Shown here in pieces: positions 17,521 to 25,989 of a stretch of 64,000 bases of DNA. Position 1 is the first letter of the stretch. Each line of letters opens with the position of its first letter. Both the position numbers and the translations under genes were made by a program. Location of the stretch: assembly GCF_024582835.1 (NCBI RefSeq), contig NZ_CP102096.1:1984001-2048000 (forward strand), written 5' to 3'. The DNA comes from Vibrio japonicus (lineage in GTDB: Bacteria; Pseudomonadota; Gammaproteobacteria; Enterobacterales; Vibrionaceae). The notes beneath the pieces are model-generated. The model had not been told where the DNA came from, did not search any database, and was given only the letters and a program-made list of their open reading frames with translations.

Positions 17521-18134
17521 TGCCAATTCCTTTGCTTAAATGAAGTTTCACCTGTCTCACTATAAGCTCCATCAGCAGTCTGTAGACTCACTTTAATGCT
17601 CGTAACAGCACTTTCTATTGCCCCATCGGTTATCTTTGCAGAACTCATGCTAAAGTGACTCACTTCAATCAGATCTTCATCAAACAAGGAAGCACATGGG
17701 CTAATATCAGAAAGAGCCACAACTTGAGCTTTCGATACGACTCCTTTTTCACAAGCGAGTAACTTCTTACCACTCAGCATATATTTAATGCTTCTGAAAT
17801 CTTTGTTTTCTCTGGATCCTTCTCTGAAGTAGGCTAGGCCAATAGAAGTCCCACCACTAACTTGTATAGTTTCATCTGCTCCTGAAAGCTTTAATGAAAA
17901 TCCTTTCCCGCCGTCATAGCCCGCTCTCTGGATGTCCTCTTTTAGGGTAACAAGCGCTATACTAAGCTGTTGTTGTAAATGCAGTTCCAGACTTTTTTCT
18001 TTTGCAGCTCGTTGAAAACTCAAAAAGACGGAACTGATCACACCCAATATCACTATCCCCAGTAGGGAACCAACCATCATCTCAACGAGGGAACTACCAA
18101 GTTGAGAACACCTCCTAGCACTTAGGGTAGCCAT
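17517..18134 (-). CDS. pilW: Type IV minor pilin, PilW-like
   Basis: A 205-residue prepilin. The leader MATLSARRCSQLG precedes SSLVEMMVGSLLGIVILG, with the Glu at +5. The protein then runs through a helix (FLSFQRAAKEKSLELHLQQQLS) into a globular domain with two spaced cysteines (LLACEKG and SPCASLF). It overlaps the fimT stop by 20 bases and the PilX-like start by four, so the four pilin genes form one tightly packed operon. Confidence 0.8.
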   Translation of the reverse strand: MATLSARRCSQLGSSLVEMMVGSLLGIVILGVISSVFLSFQRAAKEKSLELHLQQQLSIALVTLKEDIQRAGYDGGKGFSLKLSGADETIQVSGGTSIGLAYFREGSRENKDFRSIKYMLSGKKLLACEKGVVSKAQVVALSDISPCASLFDEDLIEVSHFSMSSAKITDGAIESAVTSIKVSLQTADGAYSETGETSFKQRNWQ

Positions 18135-18624
18135 ATAACTTCGCTCCAGACAGACTACAGACTTTTATTCGCCCCGGCGGGTTAGATAAATTAAATTTCA
18201 GCTTCAAGCTAGGGTTCGATGTTGGATAAATTTCAACCCCCCCGCTCTTAGGTCTTCCCCTCACCCCATCAAAACTAATATTGTCACCGGCATAACCATG
18301 AGTTATTGACAATTTAGAATATGCCTCACCAGACATGTATAGAATTGTATTACCTGTACCGCTAGCAGAGTCAGTCAGACTTAACGACCAAGCTCCCTTT
18401 TCAGCTGGAACGTTCTTAGCCATAGACAAATGTACATATAACTTCTTATTTCTCATGACTGCCTCAGATTTACTTTGGCTCAAAAACCCAAAGAGTTCTG
18501 TTGCTAGGCTCTGCATTTGTACAGATTGAGAAGTACTACTAAAACTCGGCGCAGCCGTAGCCAATAAAATACTTAGCACCGAAATTGTTATAAGAAGCTC
18601 TAACAACGTAAACCCGCGAGGCAT
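18115..18624 (-). CDS. fimT: Type IV minor pilin, FimT/GspH-like
   Basis: A 169-residue prepilin. The ATG at 18624 gives MPRG|FTLLELLITISVLSILLATAAPSF, an ideal six-residue-class leader with Glu at +5; an upstream in-frame start would put an odd 14 residues before it. The C-terminal half follows the GspH/FimT beta-sheet pattern (YVHLSMAKN, GAWSLSL) and ends GAKLYGYPKC with a final cysteine. It is first in the fimT-pilW-pilX-pilV run. Confidence 0.82.
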   Translation of the reverse strand: MPRGFTLLELLITISVLSILLATAAPSFSSTSQSVQMQSLATELFGFLSQSKSEAVMRNKKLYVHLSMAKNVPAEKGAWSLSLTDSASGTGNTILYMSGEAYSKLSITHGYAGDNISFDGVRGRPKSGGVEIYPTSNPSLKLKFNLSNPPGRIKVCSLSGAKLYGYPKC

Positions 18625-18723
18625 TTCCCAAATTCCTATGCAAACGTCAAAGTGACCATAAATCAACTTGCATGGATGCTATCACCTGACAAAAATAGGC
18701 TGTTAAATCAAAAGGAACTACTC

Positions 18724-19161
18724 GTGACGATTCGAATTTCTCGCTGTAATTACTACAAAAAAATGAACAAAGGTATGACATTGATCGAATTAATGATCGC
18801 TGTTGTGGTCATTGGGATTATTTCCTCGATCGCCTACCCGGCCTACACACAACATGTCATCACATCGCACCGCACGGTGGCGCTGAGTGATATCAGCCGT
18901 ATCCAGTTAGAATTAGAGACGTCTTATGATGGTGGATATGATTGGAGCCACATCATTTCAGGAGGGAACTGCACCTTGTGTGATTCGAATTCTGAGCGAT
19001 TCTCTTTCTCGATAACAAGCTCAGCAACCGCTGCTTATACCATTACTGCGACAGCAAAAACACAGCGTGGACAAAATAGCGATAGCTGCTTCCCATCCGG
19101 TGTAAACGCAATCAGCCTTACCTCTGCAAATGTAGAATATCCAAGTACGTGCTGGAATTGA
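18724..19161 (+). CDS. Type IV minor pilin, PilE-like
   Basis: A prepilin of 145 residues if the GTG at 18724 is used. That GTG is preceded by AAAAGGAAC at ideal spacing, whereas the ATG at 18763 has no ribosome site. The leader then is MTIRISRCNYYKKMNKG before MTLIELMIAVVVIGIISSIAYPAYTQHV, the type IVa mature start with Glu at +5. A disulphide pair near the end (DSCFPSG...STCW) and another near the middle (GNCTLC) are visible. It is divergent from the fimT operon; the 99 bp between must hold both promoters. Confidence 0.82.
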   Translation: MTIRISRCNYYKKMNKGMTLIELMIAVVVIGIISSIAYPAYTQHVITSHRTVALSDISRIQLELETSYDGGYDWSHIISGGNCTLCDSNSERFSFSITSSATAAYTITATAKTQRGQNSDSCFPSGVNAISLTSANVEYPSTCWN

Positions 19162-19181
19162 TTGGGTATGAACGAAAAAAA

Positions 19182-19200
19182 CCGGAGCAAGTTGCTCCGG
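19182..19200. terminator. Terminator between pilE-like gene and second AbgT gene
   Basis: CCGGAGCAA/TTGCTCCGG is a perfect inverted repeat with one central base. On the minus strand it is followed by seven T, so it mainly serves the AbgT gene; on the + strand only a short CTTT follows. Confidence 0.85.
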
Positions 19201-19229
19201 CTTTGGTGAAAGAAAGTGAGGTCTAAAAA

Positions 19230-20816
19230 TTAAGGTGTGTAGTAGGTTGCCGCACCAGGACCAACAGGTAGGCCAAATACGAATACCCATAGGTAGAACA
19301 GAATACTCCAACCTACAATAAAGCAGATTGAGTAAGGCAACATAGTCGCGATCAGCGTACCGATACCTAGGTTCTTCATATAGCGTGTCGCTACAGCCAA
19401 GATCAGACCAAAGTAACTCATCATTGGAGTGATGATGTTGGTTGTCGAGTCACCAATACGGTAAGCAGCCTGAATAGTTTCAGGAGCGTAGCCTACAAGC
19501 ATCAGCATAGGAACGAAGATTGGTGCTGTTACCGCCCACTGAGCAGACGCCGAACCGATCATCAGGTTGATGAAGCCACACATCAAGATAAACGCGAAGA
19601 ACAACATTGGGCCCGTTAGACCAATGTTTTGTAGGAAATCTGCGCCCGCAACAGCGAATACCTGACCGAAGTTAGTCCACTTAAAGAAAGCAACAAACTG
19701 AGCCGCGAAGAACACCAATACAATGTACATACCCATAGATGACATTGATTTCGCCATCGCATCGATCACATCGCGGTCTGTGTTCATTGTGCCTACCACT
19801 TTACCGTACACAAAACCCGGAATTGCGAAGAACACAAAAATGAACGCTACAATACTTTTCAGGAATGGAGATCCTGCGATTGTACCTGCGTCAGAACGTA
19901 GAATGCCGTCTGCTGGAACAACTGTCCAAGCAAGGAGTGCTGATACGACTAGGATCGCAACACCTGCTAGTTTTAGACCTTTCTTCTCGATGGCAGTGAG
20001 GCTACCCATTTTGTCGTTTGAAAGATCTTCAGCCGCTTCTTCGTCGTTGTATTTACCTAGTTTTGGCTCAACGATTTTTTCGGTTACGAATGCACCCATA
20101 CCCGCAATGAAGAAGGTAGAAACAAACATGAAGTACCAGTTTACTTCTGGACCAACAGTGTAAGTCGGATCAATCATTTGTGCCGCTGTTTCTGTGATAC
20201 CAGAAAGCAGTGGGTCAACGGTACCGATAAGTAGGTTTGCTGAGTAGCCACCTGATACACCAGCGAATGCCGCAGCAAGACCAGCTAGAGGGTGACGACC
20301 TAAAGAGTGGAACAACATCGCCGCTAGTGGAATAAGTACCACATAACCAAGCTCAGATGCTGTATTAGAAATGATACCAGCAAATACTACTGTTACAGTC
20401 ACCATGCGCTTAGATGCGCCCATTACCAAGCCACGCATTGCAGCAGACAGAAGTCCTGAATATTCTGCAATCGCTACACCCAACATTGCGACAAGCACTG
20501 TCCCTAGTGGAGCGAAACCAACAAAGTTTTTAACTAGGCTAGTTACGATTAGCTCAAGGCCATCGGCGTTAAGTAAGCTTACAACGTGGATCATGCCATC
20601 CGCGGCACGGCCATTCGCGCCCTCAGGACGAGGATCGACAACTGAAACTTCAAAGTAACCTGCAATTCCAGAAGCAACCAGAATAGCTAAGCAGAACAGC
20701 GCGAAAAGCGTAATTGGGTGGGGTAATAGGTTCCCCAAATATTCAACCGTATCTAGAAACCTTGTAAATAACGGCTTCTTTGGTGAATTTTGTTTAATCG
20801 AAGCAGATGAACTCAT
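19230..20816 (-). CDS. AbgT family transporter (second of two)
   Basis: A 528-residue inner-membrane protein with about 12 hydrophobic segments, preceded by AAGGAGG. It shares the family marks with the first copy (VGFAPLGTVLVAMLGVAIAE, HPLAGLAAAFAGVSGGYSAN, RIGDSTTNIITPMM). It differs in most of the loops, and its N-terminus has an extra periplasmic stretch (VVDPRPEGANGRAADGM). The two are therefore old paralogues and not a recent duplication. The substrate is unknown; aminobenzoyl-glutamate, other dipeptides, or sulfonamide efflux are possible. Confidence 0.88.
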   Translation of the reverse strand: MSSSASIKQNSPKKPLFTRFLDTVEYLGNLLPHPITLFALFCLAILVASGIAGYFEVSVVDPRPEGANGRAADGMIHVVSLLNADGLELIVTSLVKNFVGFAPLGTVLVAMLGVAIAEYSGLLSAAMRGLVMGASKRMVTVTVVFAGIISNTASELGYVVLIPLAAMLFHSLGRHPLAGLAAAFAGVSGGYSANLLIGTVDPLLSGITETAAQMIDPTYTVGPEVNWYFMFVSTFFIAGMGAFVTEKIVEPKLGKYNDEEAAEDLSNDKMGSLTAIEKKGLKLAGVAILVVSALLAWTVVPADGILRSDAGTIAGSPFLKSIVAFIFVFFAIPGFVYGKVVGTMNTDRDVIDAMAKSMSSMGMYIVLVFFAAQFVAFFKWTNFGQVFAVAGADFLQNIGLTGPMLFFAFILMCGFINLMIGSASAQWAVTAPIFVPMLMLVGYAPETIQAAYRIGDSTTNIITPMMSYFGLILAVATRYMKNLGIGTLIATMLPYSICFIVGWSILFYLWVFVFGLPVGPGAATYYTP

Positions 20817-21037
20817 CTGGTTCCTCCTTGTAGTGATTCCTGTGCATTTATGACAAAAATGTCAAAAAGCGGGCGAAGGTTACTCGACAAGGAGGTCAAA
20901 TAGAAATCCAAAATGTTACAAACTGTGTACTAGATCGGATTATTTAACGCCTTTTGAACAGATTAATAGCAAATATCACCACTCAGTAAACAAATAATAG
21001 AACTATAATTCACATATATGCAACCAAACTAGCCCCA

Positions 21038-21163
21038 TTACTTCTGAACCGCTTTAAAACGCGGATTGGTCTTACAAATCACATACATACGCCCTCTTCT
21101 CTTAACAATCTGGCAGTCAGGGTGGCGATTTTTGGCACTTTTTAATGATTTTACGACTTTCAC
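21038..21163 (-). CDS. ykgO: 50S ribosomal protein L36, zinc-free paralogue (type B)
   Basis: A 41-residue protein with GTG start at 21163: [20 protein letters not shown], then [21 protein letters not shown]. It follows the YkgO form. The two cysteines lie apart (Cys17 and Cys30) and the CxxC zinc ribbon of ordinary L36 is missing. It lies three bases downstream of the L31B gene, so both are cotranscribed. In zinc shortage such paralogues replace the zinc-binding L31 and L36 in the ribosome and release zinc. Confidence 0.92.
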   Translation of the reverse strand: MKVVKSLKSAKNRHPDCQIVKRRGRMYVICKTNPRFKAVQK

Positions 21164-21166
21164 TTC

Positions 21167-21427
21167 TTATTCCTTCTCTTGACTAAACTGACCAAATTTA
21201 CGATTGAAATTAGCGACACGCCCTTCCTTATGGATTACCCGCTGCTTACCGGTATAAAACGGATGCGATTCAGAAGAGACTTCAATCGTAAAATAGGGAT
21301 ACGTCTTACCGTCTTTCCATTCAATGGTTCGATCAGTCTGTAGGGTAGATCCAACGACAAAATATTTGTCGACGCTTGTATCGTGAAACACCACTTCACG
21401 GTATTCCGGATGAATATTAGGTTGCAT
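21167..21427 (-). CDS. rpmE2: 50S ribosomal protein L31 type B (zinc-free)
   Basis: An 86-residue protein beginning [26 protein letters not shown] upstream favours this ATG over one seven codons earlier. No cysteine occurs in the protein, so it cannot bind zinc as ordinary L31 does. Conserved [15 protein letters not shown] and FNRKFG are intact. It is first gene of the pair with ykgO, with a Zur-like palindrome 29 bp upstream. Confidence 0.94.
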   Translation of the reverse strand: MQPNIHPEYREVVFHDTSVDKYFVVGSTLQTDRTIEWKDGKTYPYFTIEVSSESHPFYTGKQRVIHKEGRVANFNRKFGQFSQEKE

Positions 21428-21455
21428 AGTTCTCTCCAAGATAATCAATAAATGT

Positions 21456-21469
21456 TATGTTATAACATA
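21456..21469 (-). promoter_or_regulatory. Zur-like operator of rpmE2-ykgO
   Basis: TATGTTATAACATA is a perfect 14-bp palindrome within AATGTTATGTTATAACATAT, matching the GTTATAACAT core of gammaproteobacterial Zur sites. It lies where a repressor would cover the promoter. Confidence 0.75.
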
Positions 21470-21554
21470 TTAATTAGTAATCATTCTCAAAAAGAATTGC
21501 AAGACATTTCTGTGATATTTTTAACGCCATGTATTTCTACAGAAATCAAAAAGC

Positions 21555-22250
21555 ATGTATTCCATTGAACCGATTGGTTACATTGAAAGCCCATATAAAG
21601 AGAAATTTGCTGTACCAAGACAACCACGCTTGGTTCCAGCCGCAAACTCTAGAGTACGTTTGAGTGGTGCTGCGAACTCTCCTGAAGCACTACGCGGAAT
21701 AGAGCAGTTTAGCCATGTTTGGCTATTGTTCTTGTTCGATCAAAATCTTGAAGCTGGCTGGAAACCGACCGTACGACCACCAAGGCTTGGTGGCAACGAG
21801 CGGATTGGGGTTTTTGCATCACGCTCAACGTTCCGCCCAAACGGAATAGGCATGTCGGCAGTAGAAGTGAAAGGTGTGAGTAAAAAAGGCGATCAGTTGT
21901 ATCTAGAATTAGGCAGTGTCGACTTAGTCGATGGCACACCGATTGTGGATATCAAACCTTACATCCCCTACTCTGACGCCATTAACAACGCTGCTGGCGG
22001 CTACGCAGAAGCTGAGCCAGAAACATTGCTCGTCGAATTTTCCCCGGACGCGTTAGCCGTATTGCAATCCAGCAAAGACAAAGACATGAAACAAAAAGTG
22101 ATAGAACAAGTTCTCGCTCAAGACCCTCGTCCAGCCTATAAAAAAAACAAACCTGACACTAAAGAATATGCGGTAAATTTGTTCAATTTGAACGTAAAGT
22201 TCGTAGCGAATACCAACTTAATAACAGTTACTGCTATAGAGAGCTTTTGA
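21555..22250 (+). CDS. trmO: tRNA (N6-threonylcarbamoyladenosine37-N6)-methyltransferase TrmO
   Basis: A 231-residue protein of the VirR/TsaA (YaeB) family that methylates t6A37 of tRNA-Thr with SAM. Conserved parts are IGYIESPYKEKFAVPRQPRL at the N-terminus, HVWLLFLFD (about 52-60), RPPRLGGNERIGVFASRSTFRPNGIG (about 75-100), and SVDLVDGTPIVDIKPYIPYSD. A C-terminal domain (about 155-231) is as in E. coli. It lies upstream of proS, as in E. coli. Confidence 0.93.
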   Translation: MYSIEPIGYIESPYKEKFAVPRQPRLVPAANSRVRLSGAANSPEALRGIEQFSHVWLLFLFDQNLEAGWKPTVRPPRLGGNERIGVFASRSTFRPNGIGMSAVEVKGVSKKGDQLYLELGSVDLVDGTPIVDIKPYIPYSDAINNAAGGYAEAEPETLLVEFSPDALAVLQSSKDKDMKQKVIEQVLAQDPRPAYKKNKPDTKEYAVNLFNLNVKFVANTNLITVTAIESF

Positions 22251-22361
22251 CAAAGCCAATTGGCTGATATTATAAGCGGCTAACAATTTTCCCATTATGG
22301 GACCTCCGTACTTCTGCCAGATCTGGCATGAGTATCTAACTTAAATAAACGGATAAATTTA

Positions 22362-24077
22362 ATGCGTACCAGTAAATATCTTCTTTCTACTCTGAAGGAG
22401 ACTCCAAACGACGCAGAAGTAGTGAGCCACCAGCTCATGCTACGTGCAGGTATGATCCGTAAGCTGGCTTCAGGTCTTTACACCTGGCTACCTACTGGTC
22501 TACGTGTGCTGCGTAAAGTCGAAAACATCGTTCGTCAAGAGATCGACAATGCAGGTGCAATCGAAACTTTGATGCCCGTTGTTCAGCCGTTTGAACTATG
22601 GGAAGAGACAGGCCGCAGCGAAAAAATGGGACCTGAGCTACTTCGCTTTACTGACCGTCATGTTCGTCCGTTTGTTCTTAGCCCGACAGCTGAAGAAGTG
22701 ATCACCAGCTTGGTACGTAACGAAGTCAGCTCTTATAAGCAACTTCCACTCAACCTGTACCAAATCCAGACTAAATTCCGTGACGAACGCCGTCCACGCT
22801 TTGGCGTAATGCGTTCTCGCGAATTCTCGATGATGGATGCATACAGCTTTGACATCGATAAAGACGGTCTACAGAAGTCTTACGACGCAATGCACGATGC
22901 TTACTGTAAAGCCTTCGACCGCATGGGTCTGGATTACCGCCCTGTACTTGCAGATAGCGGTGCTATCGGTGGTAGCGGCTCTCAAGAGTTCCACGTGCTA
23001 GCAGAGAGCGGTGAAGACCTGATTGCGTTCTCCACTGAGTCTGACTACGCAGCGAACATCGAAAAAGCAGAAGCTTTGGCTCTTGCTGATGCAGCTCCAG
23101 CGCCAACTCAAGAAATGACGCTAGTGGATACGCCAAACGCGAAAACGATCGCAGAATTGGTTGAGCAACACGGTCTGGCAATCGAGAAAACAGTTAAGAC
23201 ATTGTTTGTCAAAGCGTCTGACGAAGTTGATGCAGACATCATTGCTCTGATCATCCGTGGTGACCACGAGCTAAACGAAGTGAAAGCAGAAAACTTGAAA
23301 GAAGTTGCTGCTCCACTTGAAATGGCAACGGAAGAAGAGATTCGTGCACTTATCGGTGCAGGCCCAGGTTCTCTAGGCCCTGTTGGTCTTAAACTGCCAT
23401 TCATCGTTGATCGTAGCGTAGCAGTCATGAGCGACTTCGGCGCGGGTGCGAACATCGATGACAAACATTACTTCGGAATTAACTGGGGTCGTGACGTTGA
23501 GTTGGGTCAAGTAGAAGACCTACGTAACGTGGTTGAAGGCGATCCTAGCCCATGTGGTAAAGGTACTATTCAGCTTAAACGCGGTATCGAAGTCGGCCAT
23601 ATCTTCCAACTAGGTAAAAACTACTCTGAGAAGATGAACTGTGGCGTGCTTGGCCCTGACGGTAAGAATGTCATTCTTGAGATGGGTTGTTACGGTATCG
23701 GTGTCACGCGTGTTGTTGCGGCAGCTATCGAACAAAACCACGACAAGTACGGTATCATCTGGCCTGATGCACTTGCTCCATTCCAGGTTGCGATTGTACC
23801 GATGAACATGCACAAGTCTGAAGAAGTGAAAGAAGCAGCTGAGAAGCTGTACGCTGAACTGACCGCTATGGGTATCGAAGTTCTGTTTGACGATCGTAAA
23901 GAGCGTCCAGGCGTGATGTTCTCTGATATGGAACTGCTTGGTGTACCACACACCATCATCATCGGTGACCGTTCAATGAAAGAAGGCAACTTCGAGTACA
24001 AGAACCGCCGTACTGGTGAGAAAGCTGCTGTTGCGATGGCGGACATCGTCGAGCACGTAAAAGCTCAGATAGCATAA
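22362..24077 (+). CDS. proS: Prolyl-tRNA synthetase
   Basis: A 571-residue class IIa synthetase of the bacterial type. Motif 1 lies around [20 protein letters not shown], motif 2 around [22 protein letters not shown], and motif 3 near [20 protein letters not shown]. Between motifs 2 and 3 lies the long editing (INS) insertion (about 220-400), containing TVKTLFVK and [10 protein letters not shown], which removes Ala-tRNA-Pro. The C-terminal anticodon-binding domain starts at about 475 ([12 protein letters not shown]). It is a single gene after trmO with its own terminator. Confidence 0.98.
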   Translation: MRTSKYLLSTLKETPNDAEVVSHQLMLRAGMIRKLASGLYTWLPTGLRVLRKVENIVRQEIDNAGAIETLMPVVQPFELWEETGRSEKMGPELLRFTDRHVRPFVLSPTAEEVITSLVRNEVSSYKQLPLNLYQIQTKFRDERRPRFGVMRSREFSMMDAYSFDIDKDGLQKSYDAMHDAYCKAFDRMGLDYRPVLADSGAIGGSGSQEFHVLAESGEDLIAFSTESDYAANIEKAEALALADAAPAPTQEMTLVDTPNAKTIAELVEQHGLAIEKTVKTLFVKASDEVDADIIALIIRGDHELNEVKAENLKEVAAPLEMATEEEIRALIGAGPGSLGPVGLKLPFIVDRSVAVMSDFGAGANIDDKHYFGINWGRDVELGQVEDLRNVVEGDPSPCGKGTIQLKRGIEVGHIFQLGKNYSEKMNCGVLGPDGKNVILEMGCYGIGVTRVVAAAIEQNHDKYGIIWPDALAPFQVAIVPMNMHKSEEVKEAAEKLYAELTAMGIEVLFDDRKERPGVMFSDMELLGVPHTIIIGDRSMKEGNFEYKNRRTGEKAAVAMADIVEHVKAQIA

Positions 24078-24099
24078 TTTCCATTTAGTAAATAAAGAA

Positions 24100-24130
24100 A
24101 AAGGTTGATGCCAATGCATCAACCTTTTTT
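24100..24130 (+). terminator. proS terminator
   Basis: AAAGGTTGATG, loop CCAATG, CATCAACCTTTTTT. It is nearly identical to the hairpin after nadK. Confidence 0.9.
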
Positions 24131-24176
24131 ATTTCTATTTAATTTTCAAACCGTCAAAAACCACCCTAACAGAGAG

Positions 24177-25022
24177 TTACTCCAAAGGTTCAGTCGGCGC
24201 TTGGCTTTCCACTTTCTTTGGCGCGAAAGCAACATCTGCTAGCTCTGATGCATTGCCATCAATCAACTCACCAAAATGAAAAATACCAAACTCACCTGGC
24301 TTCATTCGATGCCATTTTTCGTTATCGGTGAGTGGCTGAGTCGCAACCACTGAGACAATATCGTTGGGCGTGGTTTCTTCTTGGAAGTTAATCGTCACAT
24401 CTTCATCAATCAACGTCGCTTTTCCAAATGGTGCTCGGCGGGTGATCCAGTAAAGATGGTTGGTACAGAAGGTCATGACGTACTCACCGTCTGAAAGCAA
24501 CATGTTAAATACGCCTTTCGCTTTAAGTATTTCGCAGCACTGTGCGACAAAACGAAACACACCGATCATGTCTTGCGGGGGCTCTGGATACCGATCTTCC
24601 ATCTGCTTGAGTAACCAGCAAAATGACAACTCGCTATCCGTTTGCCCGACCGGACGATGTCGCCCTGTCTCTAAACTCTGGTAGTCAGTGAGTTGACCAT
24701 TGTGGGCAAACGTCCAGTAACGTCCCCATAACTCACGGGTAAATGGGTGCGTATTTTCTAGGTTTACACCACCACGGTTCGCCTGACGAATATGGCTCAC
24801 CACCGCACGACTTTTTATCGGGTAGTTCTGCACCAGTTCAGCAATTTTCGACTGGCAACTCGGGTTAGGATCTTTAAAAGTACGGAAGCCTTTTCCTTCG
24901 TAAAACGTAATCCCCCAACCGTCTCGGTGAGGTCCAGTTTTACCACCACGTTGCATCAGACCTGTAAAACTAAAACAGATATCTGTCGGCACATTCGCGC
25001 TCATTCCGAGCAATTCACACAT
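24177..25022 (-). CDS. yafJ: Class II glutamine amidotransferase domain protein, YafJ-like
   Basis: A 281-residue protein whose Met1-Cys2 start (MCELLGMSANVPTDI) exposes the N-terminal nucleophile of Ntn amidotransferases after Met removal. Further marks are GPHRDGWGITFYEGKG (about 30-45), SHIRQANRGGVNLENTHPF (about 75-93) and FAHNGQL (about 103-109). No second enzymatic domain is present, so the acceptor of the ammonia or glutamyl group is unknown. As in E. coli it follows gmhA (lpcA), 84 bp downstream. Confidence 0.88.
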   Translation of the reverse strand: MCELLGMSANVPTDICFSFTGLMQRGGKTGPHRDGWGITFYEGKGFRTFKDPNPSCQSKIAELVQNYPIKSRAVVSHIRQANRGGVNLENTHPFTRELWGRYWTFAHNGQLTDYQSLETGRHRPVGQTDSELSFCWLLKQMEDRYPEPPQDMIGVFRFVAQCCEILKAKGVFNMLLSDGEYVMTFCTNHLYWITRRAPFGKATLIDEDVTINFQEETTPNDIVSVVATQPLTDNEKWHRMKPGEFGIFHFGELIDGNASELADVAFAPKKVESQAPTEPLE

Positions 25023-25106
25023 GGTTTAAGCAACTCCCTTACTACGACCATCGCTGTTGAAAGCACCCGATGCTCGAGTGCTTCACCGCGATAAAATGAA
25101 GAAGAT

Positions 25107-25685
25107 TTACTTCTCCATCTCCTTTTCAATTAACTGAATAATAATATGGATGATTTTGATGTGGATCTCTTGGATACGGTCCGCGTAACCAAAGTGAGGA
25201 ACACGAATTTCGATATCCGCCAGACCCGCCATTTTTCCGCCATCTTTACCCGTCAAAGCGATGGTTTTCATGCCTTTTTCTTTTGCGGCATCAATCGCCT
25301 TTAAAATATTGCCCGAGTTACCAGACGTCGATAGGCCAAACAGAACATCACCTTTAGAACCAACGGCTTCAACATAACGAGAGAATACGTAATCGTAACC
25401 AAAATCGTTACTTACACAAGAAAGGTGGCTTGGGTCAGAGATGGCAATACCCGGAAGACCCGGACGGTTTTCACGGTAGCGACCTGTTAATTCTTCAGCA
25501 AAGTGCATGGAGTCACAATGTGAGCCGCCATTACCACAAGACAGTACTTTACCGCCTTGTTTAAATGAGTCTGCAAGCATTTTTGCTGCCGCTTCAATTT
25601 GAGCAATGTTGTTGTCATCGCTTAAAAACTTGTTCAGAACGTCTGCAGCTTCAAGTAGCTCGTTTTTAATCAGATCCTGGTACAT
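25107..25685 (-). CDS. gmhA: Sedoheptulose-7-phosphate isomerase
   Basis: The protein has 192 residues. It catalyses the first step of ADP-heptose synthesis for the LPS inner core. It is a single SIS domain with [20 protein letters not shown] (about 48-67), the loop [21 protein letters not shown] and the [13 protein letters not shown] phosphate-binding segment. The C-terminal [16 protein letters not shown] helix carries conserved His and Glu. The gene is divergent from fadE, the same arrangement as in E. coli. Confidence 0.95.
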   Translation of the reverse strand: MYQDLIKNELLEAADVLNKFLSDDNNIAQIEAAAKMLADSFKQGGKVLSCGNGGSHCDSMHFAEELTGRYRENRPGLPGIAISDPSHLSCVSNDFGYDYVFSRYVEAVGSKGDVLFGLSTSGNSGNILKAIDAAKEKGMKTIALTGKDGGKMAGLADIEIRVPHFGYADRIQEIHIKIIHIIIQLIEKEMEK

Positions 25686-25891
25686 AGGCTATCTCTAATT
25701 AATATGAAATATACGGCACGCCGATGGCGTTACCTCCTTTATTGGTTGAGTTTACTCAAACAATCCTAACTGTCGATAGATCACCCCTAACATTTCCCCC
25801 TTTCTTGACCTTCAACGCTCAGAAAATCAGCACCATCAGCCATTTTTAGAATTTTCACTCTACTTAGATCACTTTTTGAACAAGAACATGT

Positions 25892-25921
25892 TTTACATTT
25901 TGTTAATACTTTGATTACACT
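25892..25921 (+). promoter_or_regulatory. fadE promoter
   Basis: TTTACA, an 18-bp spacer and TACACT, with the FadR-like site beginning two bases downstream. Confidence 0.5.
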
Positions 25922-25922
25922 T

Positions 25923-25939
25923 AACTGGTAAGACCTCTT
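25923..25939 (+). promoter_or_regulatory. FadR-like operator of fadE
   Basis: AACTGGTAAGACCTCTT agrees with the FadR operator AACTGGTCGGACCTGTT at 14 of 17 positions. It covers the predicted transcription start, where FadR represses fatty-acid degradation genes. Confidence 0.75.
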
Positions 25940-25989
25940 ACCAAAACACGACGTGCTCAAACTAAAAACGTCGAACAAGGAAAATAAAT

